Made by a program: the position numbers and the translations under genes. This document shows positions 14,842 through 24,083 of a stretch of DNA of 46,338 nucleotides, piece by piece (the first letter of the stretch is position 1; every line of letters begins with the position of its first letter). This DNA comes from a bacterium (GTDB lineage: Bacteria; Elusimicrobiota; Elusimicrobia; Elusimicrobiales; UBA9959): contig JAJZPF010000019.1 of assembly GCA_021811315.1 (NCBI GenBank), positions 1-46,338 on the forward strand, written 5' to 3'. A model generated the notes under the pieces. The model did not search any database. It worked only from the letters and a program-made list of their open reading frames with translations, and was not told where the DNA came from.

Positions 14842-16914
14842 GTGCGAAGATTTAATCTTATTCTTTTATTCCTCTTGTTGCAATCCGGCCGCGGCTACTG
14901 CGCCGCGCCCGCCTATGAACTTTACCTCAAGGGCGACCTGCTCAAGGCCGCCTCCGCGTATCTCGCGCTGGCCGACGCGTCCCCCGATAACCCGCGGCCG
15001 CTCCTGAACGCCGCCGCCAGCCTGAAGCAGGCCGGCAACTATTACGAGGCCGCGCGCGCCCTGGTGCGGGCGCTCGAGCGCGACCCGCAGAACCCCGATA
15101 TTTATTCCGAGCTGGGCTGGCTGCGCTTCCACCAGGCCGATTACGACGGGGCCCGCTCCGCCTTCGAGGCGGCCATAAGGCTGCAGCCCCTCCACCCCAG
15201 GGCGGAACTCGGCCTGGCCAGCGTCTATTCCAATCTGAACGAAAAAGAAAAGACCCTGGAGCACCTGGATAAGTACCGCAAGCTCCGCCCGGACTTCGCC
15301 GGGGTGGATTATATCCTCGCCTGGAACTATATGAATTTCGACATGCACAAAGAAGCCGAGGAAGCGCTGATCGAGGCCCTGCGCAAAGACCCGTCCTTCA
15401 CCGAGGCCCGCCTGCCGCTGGCGGGGATCTACACCCGGCAGGGTAAGTTCAACGAGGCCTGGAACCAGTATTACCGCGTGCTCGACTACGCCCCCGGCCA
15501 CCCCGTGGCTTCCAAGATGATGAAGGTCCTGGAGGGAAAGCTGACCAAGCAGCCGGAGGAGATCCGCCCGCCGTTCCGCATCACCAAGCCGCTGGTGATG
15601 GAGCCGCTGGACGCGCTGGCCAGCCTCTCGTCCTCGGTGAAGATCCGGGTGGGTCTCGGGACTACGAATACCGGCAAGCAGGGCAGGAACAATCTTCTGA
15701 AAATAAAATCTTTCGAGGGCCTGACTATCACCGGCAAGAGCAGCGGCAAGCTTTACGCCGAGATCCCGCCCGACGAGGCCTGGACGGTGGTAGCGCAAGG
15801 CGAGAGCCTGGTGCTTAAAAGCCCCGACGGAAATATCCACAACAGCTTCAAAGGGCCGATACTTGTGAAACCTGCGCAGGCCGGCGGGACAGTCATCTTC
15901 GACGCCTCTTCCAAGACCAATAACCCCTGGTTCAAAGGCGCGGACAGGCAGTACCGCGGCTACATCGAGCTTTACCCCAACGGCAGCCGCGGCATGGGCG
16001 TGGTGAACGTCATAGAGAACGAACTTTACCTGCTTGGCGTGGTCCCCAGCGAGGTCGCCCCGCAGTGGCCTTACGAATCCCTTAAAGCCCAGGCCGTCCT
16101 GGCCCGCACCCAGGTCCTGATACGCAGGGCGCGCGGCGGCCCGCATAAAGCCGACGGCTACCATCTTTGCGACGGCCAGCACTGCCAGGCCTACAAAGGG
16201 AAATCGAACGAGGCCAACACCACCAACAACGCCGTGGTGGATACCGAGGGCGAGATCCTGACCTACCACGGCCGCCCCGCCTATACCTTCTATCATTCGA
16301 ACTGCGGCGGCTGGATCCAGGCCTCGAAAGAGGTCACCGGCTGGGGAGATTCCCCCTATTTGGTCACTAAGCCGGACATAGACCCTTCCAAGAGCATGGC
16401 GCCGCTGGACCCTTGGGACTTCCACCTCTGGCTGACCGGCAACCCGGACGCTAACTGCAATTATCCGGGCCGCGTGCGGGCCTCGGAATTCCGCTGGATG
16501 AAGATCATCCGCCAGAAAGACATGACCTTCCGGGTGAACAAAGATTACGCGATAGGCGAGGTCCTGGACATCATCCCGCTCAGGCGCAGCCCGTCGGGGA
16601 ACGTAAATACGATGAAGCTGGTGGGAAAGAAAAGATCCGTTACGGTCACCAGGGAGCACCTGATCCGCAATATCCTGGGCTTCAGTTCGCTGAAAAGCAC
16701 CCTGTTCGAAATAGAGATGAACCGCTTCAAGAACGGCAAAGTGCGCAATTACTGGATCTACGGCGGCGGCTGGGGCCACGCTATCGGCATGTGCCAGAGC
16801 GGCGCGGCCGGCCTGGCGGGGAAGTATAATAAATCCTATAAAGAAATAATGGAGTTCTACTTCCCCGGAACCAGCATCCGGCGCATCAAATACGTTAAGA
16901 AAAAAAATAAATAA
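14842..16914 (+). CDS. Secreted TPR protein with SpoIID/LytB domain
   Basis: A 690-residue protein with a GTG start and no clear ribosome-binding site. A signal peptide (about residues 1-21) precedes about six TPR units (about 25-225; for example NPDIYSELGWLRFHQADYDGARSAFEAAIRLQP). The C-terminal 300 residues form a SpoIID/LytB domain: ENELYLLGVVPSEVAPQWPYESLKAQAVLARTQVL holds the glutamate expected for lytic transglycosylase activity, followed by FYHSNCGGW and GWGHAIGMCQSGA. SpoIID cuts denuded glycan strands; homologues in non-sporulating bacteria remodel peptidoglycan at division or around envelope complexes. The TPRs probably bind a partner protein. Terminator at 16929-16958. Confidence 0.92.
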   Translation: MRRFNLILLFLLLQSGRGYCAAPAYELYLKGDLLKAASAYLALADASPDNPRPLLNAAASLKQAGNYYEAARALVRALERDPQNPDIYSELGWLRFHQADYDGARSAFEAAIRLQPLHPRAELGLASVYSNLNEKEKTLEHLDKYRKLRPDFAGVDYILAWNYMNFDMHKEAEEALIEALRKDPSFTEARLPLAGIYTRQGKFNEAWNQYYRVLDYAPGHPVASKMMKVLEGKLTKQPEEIRPPFRITKPLVMEPLDALASLSSSVKIRVGLGTTNTGKQGRNNLLKIKSFEGLTITGKSSGKLYAEIPPDEAWTVVAQGESLVLKSPDGNIHNSFKGPILVKPAQAGGTVIFDASSKTNNPWFKGADRQYRGYIELYPNGSRGMGVVNVIENELYLLGVVPSEVAPQWPYESLKAQAVLARTQVLIRRARGGPHKADGYHLCDGQHCQAYKGKSNEANTTNNAVVDTEGEILTYHGRPAYTFYHSNCGGWIQASKEVTGWGDSPYLVTKPDIDPSKSMAPLDPWDFHLWLTGNPDANCNYPGRVRASEFRWMKIIRQKDMTFRVNKDYAIGEVLDIIPLRRSPSGNVNTMKLVGKKRSVTVTREHLIRNILGFSSLKSTLFEIEMNRFKNGKVRNYWIYGGGWGHAIGMCQSGAAGLAGKYNKSYKEIMEFYFPGTSIRRIKYVKKKNK

Positions 16915-16928
16915 CGTCCGAAGACAAT

Positions 16929-16958
16929 AAAAAAAGCCCCGCTGCCGGGGCTTTTTTT
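16929..16958. terminator. Bidirectional terminator between convergent genes
   Basis: A 12-base perfect stem (16929-16940 with 16947-16958; AAAAAAAGCCCC / GGGGCTTTTTTT) with loop GCTGCC. A on one side and T on the other allow termination of both the TPR-SpoIID gene (plus) and the beta-barrel gene (minus). Confidence 0.92.
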
Positions 16959-16993
16959 ATACGGTGACCTTTTTGTCTCCCCGTTTCGCGTAT

Positions 16994-17782
16994 TTATTTG
17001 AAATAGACGCGCAGGGCGGCGTTTAGCCGCAGGCCGGAGTAGTCGTATTTGAGCGGCCGCTGGCCGGCGGCAAGCGCGGAGGAAACCGGGCTGTAGCCTA
17101 GCTGGTCGCCGGACATGATAAGCCTTTGTTTGCCGGATGATACGCCGCTGCCGCTCAGGCTCCCGGTCAGGTCGTCGAAGACCGCGCTGAAAAGATATTT
17201 CGCGCTCAGGTTCAGCGAAAGCCATTTGAACATGAACCACTCCGCGCCGGCCTGCACGTTCGGGACCATTTTTTTCTGCGTGAACGTGCCTTTATGGGCG
17301 TTCGCCTGGGGCGCCCCGGAACCGTCCAGGTCGTCTTTGATCTTAGTGCTTGCCGTTATATAATCGGCCCCGCCGCCGCCGGACAGGCTGAAGCGGCTGT
17401 TTTCAGGTTTATACTTCAGATACAGGGAGACGGGGATATAGCTTACCTTGTTCTCCAATACGCCCCGGTCCATGAAGTTGGTATAAGTGGGGTTCACCGT
17501 GGTATAAACCTGGTTCGACATAGAACCGAAACCGGCTGAAAAACCCAGGCGCCACTTGGACCCGCCTTCAATGAAGACGGCGGCGGATTTTGCCATGACG
17601 CTTTCTTCGCCTAAGTCCCCGGTGGTCCCGTTCAATTTACGGTAGGCCAGGTCTTTGCCAAGGTCCGCGGCGTCCATCTTCCAGTTCGTACTTGTAAATT
17701 CCGCGCCCAAGCGCGCCGCGTGAACCGCCGACGCGGAAAGCAGCAGGGCCGCCGCCATGGCCAGAACTTTTTCGCTTTTCAT
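16994..17782 (-). CDS. Predicted outer-membrane beta-barrel protein
   Basis: A 262-residue exported protein. The signal peptide is about residues 1-22 (ending SAVHA). The mature part shows alternating amphipathic strands (KWRLGFSAGFGSMSNQVY; VSYIPVSLYLKYKP; LSLNLSAKYLFSAVF) and ends in YFK after LRLNAALRV. A C-terminal aromatic strand of this kind is typical of BamA-inserted barrels of about eight strands. A GGGGG stretch precedes the ATG. Size and layout recall OmpW/OmpA-barrel-like proteins, but I see no family signature. Role unknown; it could be a small porin or a structural barrel. Confidence 0.75.
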   Translation of the reverse strand: MKSEKVLAMAAALLLSASAVHAARLGAEFTSTNWKMDAADLGKDLAYRKLNGTTGDLGEESVMAKSAAVFIEGGSKWRLGFSAGFGSMSNQVYTTVNPTYTNFMDRGVLENKVSYIPVSLYLKYKPENSRFSLSGGGGADYITASTKIKDDLDGSGAPQANAHKGTFTQKKMVPNVQAGAEWFMFKWLSLNLSAKYLFSAVFDDLTGSLSGSGVSSGKQRLIMSGDQLGYSPVSSALAAGQRPLKYDYSGLRLNAALRVYFK

Positions 17783-17840
17783 GTATTTCCCCCTTTACCT
17801 TTTCTTTCTAAAAACCGCGCCGGCCGACGTGCCGGACGGC

Positions 17841-17863
17841 AAAAAGCCCCGGTTTCCCAGGGC
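17841..17863 (-). terminator. Terminator after korB
   Basis: On the minus strand, stem GCCCTGG / CCGGGGC (17857-17863 with 17846-17852, one G-T wobble) closes a GAAA tetraloop and is followed by TTTTT (17841-17845). It lies about 40 bases beyond the korB stop codon. Confidence 0.75.
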
Positions 17864-17896
17864 CTTTTACTTTACCCCATTACATCTATCGCTTGC

Positions 17897-17910
17897 CTGT
17901 CCCCTATTTC
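17897..17910. repeat. GGGGACAG repeat overlapping the korB stop codon
   Basis: CTGTCCCCTATTTC is identical to 132-145. On the minus strand it reads GAAATAGGGGACAG, and the TAG inside it (17904-17906) is the korB stop codon. The repeat may have inserted at, or ended, the gene. Confidence 0.5.
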
Positions 17911-18917
17911 ATCTCCCAGGCGTCCGGGCCGGCGAGCAGGGCTTCGAGTTCCTGCTCCTTGGTATTGCCGACGGCTTTCACCTGGTCGTAATACATCTCT
18001 TCGTAGGCGGGCTTGCGTATGGCTTTCAGCACGCCGATGGGGGTCGGGAATTCCGGGTGGGAAAGCCCGCTCACCAGGTAGGCCATGTCGGCGTTGGTCT
18101 CGTCGTAAACCGCGACCTCGGCCGGGACCGCGCCCGCCTTGAACTCCACGATCTCCGCGCGCATATTGCGGAAAGAGATGCCCTTGTTCTTGTCCTTGCC
18201 GAACACCAGCGGTTTGCCGTGCTCTACGCGGAGCAGCAGGTCTTCCTTGGTGGCGGGGTCCTTGAGGGAGTCGAACTCTTTATCGGTGAAAGGCACGCAT
18301 TTCTGGAGCACTTCCACGAAGGCCGTGCCCGTATGCTTCGCCGCCCGCTCGAAGATAGCCGAGGTCCCGGCGATATCGTTGTCTATCCCGCGGGCCACGA
18401 AGGTGCAGTCCAGGCCGATGGCGAACCGGGTCGGGTCGAACGGGTAGTCTATCGCGCCGAGCGGGGTGGTCTTGGTCTTGGAGCCCTGCAAGGTAGTGGG
18501 GGAACACTGGCCCTTGGTCAGGCCGTAGATGCGGTTGTTGAAGAGAACGATCTTAAGGCCGATATTTCGCCTGATGGTGTGGATCAGGTGGTTGCCGCCG
18601 ATGGACATGCCGTCGCCGTCGCCGGTGATCACCCACACGGCCAGCTCCGGCTTCGACAGCTTCACGCCGGAGGCCACCGCGAGCGCGCGCCCGTGGATGG
18701 AATGGAAGCCGTAGGTGCTCACATAATAAGGGAAGCGGCTGGAGCAGCCTATGCCGGAAATGACGGCGTACTGTTCCAGCGGCAGGCCCATATTGGCCAT
18801 CGTCTTCTGCAGCATATTGAGGATGGCGAAGTCGCCGCAGCCCGGGCACCATTTCACCGGCAGGCCCGAGGAGAAGTCTTTAGCGGTAAGCTTGGTTTTT
18901 TCCATTGTTTTCTCCAT
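17904..18917 (-). CDS. korB: 2-oxoacid (2-oxoglutarate):ferredoxin oxidoreductase, beta subunit
   Basis: A 337-residue thiamine-diphosphate-binding subunit. Visible motifs are KWCPGCGDFAILNML near residue 22, GIGCSSR (a cysteine likely to hold an iron-sulfur cluster), and the ThDP/Mg2+ motif GDGDGMSIGGNH ... FNNRIYGLTKGQ. With the alpha subunit just upstream (three-base gap) it converts a 2-oxoacid plus CoA to acyl-CoA and CO2 while reducing ferredoxin. The divergent succinyl-CoA synthetase genes point to 2-oxoglutarate as substrate; pyruvate or branched-chain oxoacids cannot be excluded. The stop codon lies within a repeated GGGGACAG element, and a terminator follows at 17841-17863. Confidence 0.92.
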   Translation of the reverse strand: MEKTMEKTKLTAKDFSSGLPVKWCPGCGDFAILNMLQKTMANMGLPLEQYAVISGIGCSSRFPYYVSTYGFHSIHGRALAVASGVKLSKPELAVWVITGDGDGMSIGGNHLIHTIRRNIGLKIVLFNNRIYGLTKGQCSPTTLQGSKTKTTPLGAIDYPFDPTRFAIGLDCTFVARGIDNDIAGTSAIFERAAKHTGTAFVEVLQKCVPFTDKEFDSLKDPATKEDLLLRVEHGKPLVFGKDKNKGISFRNMRAEIVEFKAGAVPAEVAVYDETNADMAYLVSGLSHPEFPTPIGVLKAIRKPAYEEMYYDQVKAVGNTKEQELEALLAGPDAWEMK

Positions 18918-18920
18918 GAT

Positions 18921-20780
18921 CTAATTCCCCCTCAGGATTTCCTGTATCTTGCACAGGACTTCGTCGGAATTGAGCGGCTGGCCCTGCACCTTGTTGAGGC
19001 CCAGGGGTTCGAGCATATAAGCGGAGCGCAGGAGCATCCGGAACTGCCCGGAATTCTCCTCCGGCACCAGGACCTTGCGGAAGCGCCGCATTATGGTCCC
19101 GAGGTCGGCCGGCATGGGGAAGATATGCTTGATGTGGATGGAGGACACTTTAAGCCCGGTCTTCCGGGCCTCGGTTATGGCCGTGGTGATCGCGCCGTAG
19201 GTGGAGCCCCAGCCGACGACCAGCAGCTCGCCTTCTTCCGGGCCGTTGATCCTGGTGGGAGGGATCTCCTTGACCACGCGGGCTATCTTGTCCGCGCGCA
19301 GGTTTGTCATAACCTCGTGATTCAGGGCGTCGTAGCTGATATTGCCCTCTACGTTCTGCTTCTCCAGGCCGCCGGCGCGGTATTCGTAGCCGGCGAGCCC
19401 CGGGTAAGTCCAGGGGCGGGCCAGCGTCTCGGGATCGCGCATGAAGCATTTGTAATTTTCAAGCTTCGGCAGGGGGCTGGTCTCGAACTTGGGCAGCTCC
19501 GAGAGCTTCGGGATACGGAAAGGCTCCGAGCCGTTGGAGAGGTAGGCATTGGTCAGCACTACCACCGGCGTCATATATTTTACGGCTATGCGCGCGGCCT
19601 CAAGCGTAGTGTCGAAGCAGTCGGCGGGGCTGGTCGCGGCCAGGACCACCAGGGGGGATTCCCCGTGGCGGCCGTAGACGGCCTGAAGCAGGTCGCTTTG
19701 CTCGGTCTTGGTGGGCAGGCCGGTGGAAGGCCCGCCGCGCTGCACGTTCACCACCACCAGGGGCAGTTCGGCGATGACGGCCAGGCCGAGCGCCTCGGAT
19801 TTAAGGGAGAGACCGGGGCCGCTGGTCCCGGTGGCGGAGAGTTCGCCGGCGAAAGCCGCCCCTATCGAGGAGCAGATGGCCGCTATTTCGTCCTCGGCCT
19901 GGAAGACCACCACGTCCTGGGCGCGGTGTTTGGCGAGGGTCTGCAGGATCTCCGTGGCCGGGGTGATAGGGTAGGAACCGTAGAAAAGCTTCTTCTTAAG
20001 GAGCTTCGCCGCGGTGATAAGCGCGTAGGCCGCCGCTTCATTGCCGGTTAAATTGCGGTATTTGCCCTTGGTCACGGGGCTCTTCTTCAGCTGGAACCTG
20101 GCGTCGAAGATCTCGGTGGTCTCAGCGTAGTCGAAGCCCGCTTCGAGCACTTTGGAATTGGCGGCCGCGAGTTCCGGGGATTTCTTGCCGAACTTTGTCT
20201 TTATCCAGGCCTTGGTGGTCTCCAGCGGGAGGCCGTACATCCAGTAAAGGATGCCGAGCAGGTAAAAATTCTTGCACTTCAGCACCTGCGCCGGGGTAAG
20301 CGCTGAATCCTTGAGCGTAGCGGCGGCGAGGGTGTTCACCGGCACGCCGATAACGCGGTAATTCGCGAGGGAATTGTCCTCGAGGGGGTTGGATTTATAG
20401 CCGGCTTTCTCAAGCCCGACGGCGGTATAGGCGTCGGAGTTGGTGATGATGACCGAGCCTTTGTCCATGTTCTTCAGGTTCACGGCCAGGGCCGCGGGGT
20501 TCATGGCCAGCAGGACGTCCGGCTTATTGCCCGGGGTGAGCACGCTTTCGTCGCCGAAGCTGATCTGGAAGCCGCTGACGCCGGCGAGGGTGCCTGCCGG
20601 GGCGCGGATCTCGGCGGGATAGTCGGGCAGGGTGCTGAGCTCGTTGCCGGCTATGGCCGTGGCGTTGGCGAACTGGCTGCCCACCAGCTGGATGCCGTCC
20701 CCGGAGTCGCCAGCGAAACGCACCGTAACGGAGTCGAGCTGGCTGACGCACACGTTCCTGCTGTTCTTTGTGTTGTTCAT
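18921..20780 (-). CDS. korA: 2-oxoacid (2-oxoglutarate):ferredoxin oxidoreductase, fused gamma-alpha subunit
   Basis: A 619-residue protein. Residues about 15-200 are the gamma domain (VRFAGDSGDGIQLVGSQFA ... PDYPAEIRAPAGTLAGVSGFQI). The rest is the alpha pyrimidine-binding domain (YPITPATEILQTLAKH; VFQAEDEIAAICSSIGAAFAGE; TSGPGLSLKSEALGLAVIAELPLVVVNVQRGGPSTGLPTKTEQSDL). This gamma-alpha fusion is the usual KorA form. It transfers the acyl group to CoA with KorB in the cytoplasm. The ATG at 20780 lies about 150 bases from the divergent sucC start, so both transcripts begin in that spacer. Length is normal for the family. Confidence 0.93.
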   Translation of the reverse strand: MNNTKNSRNVCVSQLDSVTVRFAGDSGDGIQLVGSQFANATAIAGNELSTLPDYPAEIRAPAGTLAGVSGFQISFGDESVLTPGNKPDVLLAMNPAALAVNLKNMDKGSVIITNSDAYTAVGLEKAGYKSNPLEDNSLANYRVIGVPVNTLAAATLKDSALTPAQVLKCKNFYLLGILYWMYGLPLETTKAWIKTKFGKKSPELAAANSKVLEAGFDYAETTEIFDARFQLKKSPVTKGKYRNLTGNEAAAYALITAAKLLKKKLFYGSYPITPATEILQTLAKHRAQDVVVFQAEDEIAAICSSIGAAFAGELSATGTSGPGLSLKSEALGLAVIAELPLVVVNVQRGGPSTGLPTKTEQSDLLQAVYGRHGESPLVVLAATSPADCFDTTLEAARIAVKYMTPVVVLTNAYLSNGSEPFRIPKLSELPKFETSPLPKLENYKCFMRDPETLARPWTYPGLAGYEYRAGGLEKQNVEGNISYDALNHEVMTNLRADKIARVVKEIPPTRINGPEEGELLVVGWGSTYGAITTAITEARKTGLKVSSIHIKHIFPMPADLGTIMRRFRKVLVPEENSGQFRMLLRSAYMLEPLGLNKVQGQPLNSDEVLCKIQEILRGN

Positions 20781-20929
20781 TGGGTTGGAACCTCTTATTG
20801 GTTGAAGGTAACTGCGCCGATAAAGCTGTCGTATCCGGAAGTTTTTCCGCTGGACTTGATACCAAGAATTATACTACAAATTATATTGTAAGAGGTTCAA
20901 ACGGGCCAACGATTTTCCGGAGGACACCA
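20781..20929. promoter_or_regulatory. Divergent promoter region between korAB and sucCD
   Basis: A 149-base spacer with an AT-rich core (about 20860-20900) in otherwise GC-rich DNA. On the minus strand it has TTGGCC, an 18-base spacer and TATAAT, plus a second TATAAT a few bases on (toward korA). On the plus strand TTGATA and TATATT are spaced at 20, wider than ideal. GGAGG precedes sucC. The exact start sites cannot be told. Confidence 0.45.
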
Positions 20930-22087
20930 ATGAAATTACTTGAATACGAAGGCAAGGACGTTTTCGCCAGGTACGGCATACCTATGCAGAAAAGGGCCGG
21001 GATAGTGAAGATAGGCGAAAGCCTGGACACCCTGAAACTTGACGGGCCCGGGCCCTGGGTCGTAAAAGCCCAGGTGCTGGCCGGAGGCCGCGGCAAAGCC
21101 GGCGGCGTTAAGCTGGCCAAGACCGCCGCCGAAGCCAGGGAACTCACCGGCAAAATGCTGGGGATGCAGATGATAACCCACCAGACCGGGGGCAAGCCCC
21201 TCACCGTGGAGGAAGTCCTGGTGGACGAAGCCTGCGACATAGCCCGCGAGATCTACATCTCGGTGGTCCTGGACCGCAAAAACTCGACGCCCATGATCGT
21301 AGCCTCCGCCGAAGGCGGGATGTCCATAGAAGAGCTGGCCCAGACCCAGCCTGAAAAGATAATCAAGCTCCCCGTGGACGTGGAAGCCGGCCTGCTCGAT
21401 TTCCAGGCCCGGCAGCTGGCCTTCGACCTGAACATACCCCAGAAGAATTTCCGCGAATTCACGGCTTTCGCCCGGCAGCTGGTCCGCGTCTTCATCGACG
21501 AGGACGCCAGCCTGGTGGAGGTCAACCCGCTGGTGATAACCGGCGACGCCCGCCTTATCGCCCTGGACTCCAAGATCATAACCGACGACAATGCCCTGTT
21601 CCGCCACAAGGCCCAGGCGGCGAAGCCGGACCACGAGGCCTCCGAGATAGAGAAGGAAGCCAAAGAGATAGGTATTAATTATATCGGCCTGGACGGGGAC
21701 ATCGGCTGCATGGTCAACGGCGCCGGGCTGGCCATGGCCACCCTCGACACCGTCAAGATGGCCGGCGGCGACGCGGCCAACTTCCTGGACGTGGGCGGCG
21801 GCGCGAACGTGGACCAGATCACCCGCGCTTTCCAGATAATCCTTAAGGACGCCAAGGTGAAGGCCGTGCTGGTCAATATTTTCGGCGGCATCATGAAATG
21901 CGACAATATAGCCTCCGGCGTGGTGGAAGCCTCCAAAAAAGTGAAGATAAACGTGCCGCTGATAGTGCGGCTGGAAGGCACCAACGTGAAGGAAGGCCGG
22001 GAAATACTTGCGAGATCCGGCATAAAGATAGAGCAGGCCGGCTCCCTCTGGGAAGCCGCGCAGAAAGCCGTAAAGGCGGCGAGGTAA
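20930..22087 (+). CDS. sucC: Succinyl-CoA synthetase (ADP/GDP-forming), beta subunit
   Basis: A 385-residue subunit starting at the ATG preceded by GGAGG ([12 protein letters not shown]...); the open frame extends upstream to 20768 without support. The ATP-grasp domain (residues about 1-235) includes the start motif [13 protein letters not shown] and [15 protein letters not shown]. The C-terminal flavodoxin-like ligase domain holds [12 protein letters not shown] and [13 protein letters not shown]. With SucD it converts succinyl-CoA plus Pi and NDP to succinate, CoA and NTP. The gap to sucD is five bases. Opposite korAB, this makes a substrate-level phosphorylation module from 2-oxoglutarate. 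Confidence 0.96.
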   Translation: MKLLEYEGKDVFARYGIPMQKRAGIVKIGESLDTLKLDGPGPWVVKAQVLAGGRGKAGGVKLAKTAAEARELTGKMLGMQMITHQTGGKPLTVEEVLVDEACDIAREIYISVVLDRKNSTPMIVASAEGGMSIEELAQTQPEKIIKLPVDVEAGLLDFQARQLAFDLNIPQKNFREFTAFARQLVRVFIDEDASLVEVNPLVITGDARLIALDSKIITDDNALFRHKAQAAKPDHEASEIEKEAKEIGINYIGLDGDIGCMVNGAGLAMATLDTVKMAGGDAANFLDVGGGANVDQITRAFQIILKDAKVKAVLVNIFGGIMKCDNIASGVVEASKKVKINVPLIVRLEGTNVKEGREILARSGIKIEQAGSLWEAAQKAVKAAR

Positions 22088-22092
22088 ACATC

Positions 22093-23007
22093 ATGTCCAT
22101 ACTCCTTAACAACAAAACCAAGATGATAGTGCACGGCTTTACCGGGGCGCAGGGCTCCTTCCACGCGCAGCAATGCATAGACTACGGCTCCAATATCGTG
22201 GGCGGCGTCACCCCCGGGAAAGGCGGCACCGAGCATTTGGGCAAGCCTGTTTTCAATACGGCCCGCGAGGCAGTGAAAGCCACCGGCGCGAACGCTTCCC
22301 TGATCTTCGTCCCGCCCCCTTTCGCGGCCGACTCGATCCTCGAAGCCGCCGACGCCGGCGTGGAAGTGATCATCTGCATCACCGAGGGCATCCCGGTGAT
22401 GGATATGGTGCGCGTGAAAAAGCGCCTCAACGCCCTGAAAGCCGCGGGGCAGAAAGTGACGCTGGTGGGCCCCAACTGCCCCGGCGTCATCACCCCCGGC
22501 GAGTGCAAAGCCGGCATCATGCCCGGCTATATCCATAAGAAAGGCTCCGTAGGCGTGGTCTCGCGCTCCGGCACGCTCACTTACGAAGCCGTCTGGCAGG
22601 TGACCAGCCAGAACCTGGGCCAGTCCACCGTGGTGGGCATAGGCGGGGACCCCGTGCAGGGTATGAATTTCGTGGACGCTCTCACTATGTTCCAGGCCGA
22701 CAAGCAGACCGAAGCCGTTATCATGATCGGCGAGATCGGCGGCTCGGCCGAAGAGGACGCGGCCCGCTATATAAAGAAAGAGATGACCAAGCCGGTCTTC
22801 TGCTTCGTGGCCGGCAAGACCGCCCCTCCCGGCCGCCGCATGGGCCACGCCGGCGCCATCGTGGAAGGCAACTCCGGCACCCACGCCTCCAAGGTGGAAG
22901 CCCTGAAGAAAGCCGGCGCTACCGTGGTGGATAATCTCTCCGAGATAGGCGCGGCCGTAGCGGCGAAGCTGAAGGCCCCTAAAAAGGCAAAGGCCGTGAA
23001 AAAATAG
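22093..23007 (+). CDS. sucD: Succinyl-CoA synthetase, alpha subunit
   Basis: A 304-residue subunit starting at [11 protein letters not shown], five bases after the sucC stop. Residues about 4-100 form the CoA-binding Rossmann domain ([14 protein letters not shown] ... GGVTPGKGG). The catalytic part holds [26 protein letters not shown] and GIGGDPVQG. The phosphohistidine motif is [15 protein letters not shown]. All family residues are present and the length is normal. It forms the heterotetrameric or heterodimeric cytoplasmic enzyme with SucC. No clear T-run terminator follows; an imperfect inverted repeat is found at 23016-23094. Confidence 0.97.
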   Translation: MSILLNNKTKMIVHGFTGAQGSFHAQQCIDYGSNIVGGVTPGKGGTEHLGKPVFNTAREAVKATGANASLIFVPPPFAADSILEAADAGVEVIICITEGIPVMDMVRVKKRLNALKAAGQKVTLVGPNCPGVITPGECKAGIMPGYIHKKGSVGVVSRSGTLTYEAVWQVTSQNLGQSTVVGIGGDPVQGMNFVDALTMFQADKQTEAVIMIGEIGGSAEEDAARYIKKEMTKPVFCFVAGKTAPPGRRMGHAGAIVEGNSGTHASKVEALKKAGATVVDNLSEIGAAVAAKLKAPKKAKAVKK

Positions 23008-23015
23008 CGGCAAAA

Positions 23016-23094
23016 AATCGAGGATCGGGAATCGAGGATCTTTCTTAAGGAAATCTGATTCCCGTCCCTGATTCTCGATCCTCGATTCTCGATT
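23016..23094. repeat. Imperfect inverted repeat of GATCCTCGA units
   Basis: Arms 23016-23040 and 23070-23094 are 25 bases each and pair with four mismatches around a 29-base spacer. Each arm contains iterated AATCGAGGATC-like units. It fills the sucD-corA gap and could fold in RNA, but no T-run follows. A relative is at 12889-12926. Confidence 0.6.
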
Positions 23095-23098
23095 AACA

Positions 23099-24025
23099 AT
23101 GATTAAACGCTATAAGATAGAGAACCACCAGATCGTGCCGGTGGAGTCGGAAACGCCGGCCATCTGGGTGGTGATAAACCCGACCGACGACGAAAAGACC
23201 TGGCTGGTGGGCAACTTCGCCCTGGACGAGCACAATTTCAACTCCGCTTTCGACCCGGAAGAGCCCACCCGGCTCGAGTTCGAGCCGGACCACCTCGAGT
23301 TCATCTTCAAGCGCCCGAAGAACTATTCCTCGAAGGACCATTTCCTTTTCAAGGTCTCCTCCATGGGACTGTTCCTGTTCAAGGACAAGCTCATCCTGGC
23401 GCTGTCCGAGGACATCAATATGTTCTCCGGCAAGTATTTCAAACAGATCTCCGGCATCCGCGAGGTCTTCCTGAAGCTGATCTACAACTCCATCTTCCAT
23501 TTCATGGAGCATCTCAAGGTCATCAACATGATAGCCGACGAGCTGGAGCATAAGATCAACTCCTCGATGGAGAACAAGCATCTGCTCAACCTTTTCACCC
23601 TGGAAAAGAGCCTGGTCTATTATCTGAACGCGACCAACGCCAACGCCTACGTGATAGAGCGCCTCAAGCACAACGCGGATAAAATAGGCCTCTCCCCGCG
23701 CAGCCAGGAGTTCCTGGACGACATCATCATCGAGAACAACCAGTGTATGCGGCAGTCGGAGATCTACTCCAATATCCTGGCCGGCCTGATGGACGCGAGG
23801 GCCTCCATAGTAAGCAACAATCTCAACGTGATGATGAAGAACCTGAACGCCGTGGTCATAGCCATAGCCATCCCCAGCTTCTTCGCCGGCGTCGGCGGCA
23901 TGTCGGAACTCACGACCATAACGCATATAGACAACCACCTCGTGGCCTACCCGGTCTTTATACTCGCGATGTCCCTGATAGGCATCGGGGTATACTGGAT
24001 CATAAAGCGCGTCGAGAAATACTAA
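23099..24025 (+). CDS. CorA-like divalent cation transporter with variant GMN motif
   Basis: A 308-residue inner-membrane protein of the CorA fold: an alpha/beta N-terminal domain, a long helix pair (about residues 130-245) and two C-terminal membrane helices (about 250-270 and 283-302). In the usual place of YGMN, at the end of helix 1, it reads FAGVGGMSEL, so the Asn of the GMN selectivity motif is Ser. The intervening loop is acidic/polar (TTITHIDNH). CorA pentamers import Mg2+ or export other divalents, and GMN variants are linked to altered ion choice. The ATG has no clear ribosome-binding site. It ends 58 bases before rimO. Confidence 0.85.
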   Translation: MIKRYKIENHQIVPVESETPAIWVVINPTDDEKTWLVGNFALDEHNFNSAFDPEEPTRLEFEPDHLEFIFKRPKNYSSKDHFLFKVSSMGLFLFKDKLILALSEDINMFSGKYFKQISGIREVFLKLIYNSIFHFMEHLKVINMIADELEHKINSSMENKHLLNLFTLEKSLVYYLNATNANAYVIERLKHNADKIGLSPRSQEFLDDIIIENNQCMRQSEIYSNILAGLMDARASIVSNNLNVMMKNLNAVVIAIAIPSFFAGVGGMSELTTITHIDNHLVAYPVFILAMSLIGIGVYWIIKRVEKY

Positions 24026-24083
24026 GCCGCGGGGCCGGGCTTTTTCAAGCCGGCCTCTACCAGTAAGGCCCGCCATCCCATTT

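Noticed and set aside
17757..20051. 764-codon plus-strand open frame opposite korAB
   Set aside because: Long antisense frames are expected in GC-rich genes; korA and korB on the other strand have full catalytic motifs. The same applies to 14866-16779 (minus) and 41326-42969 (plus).
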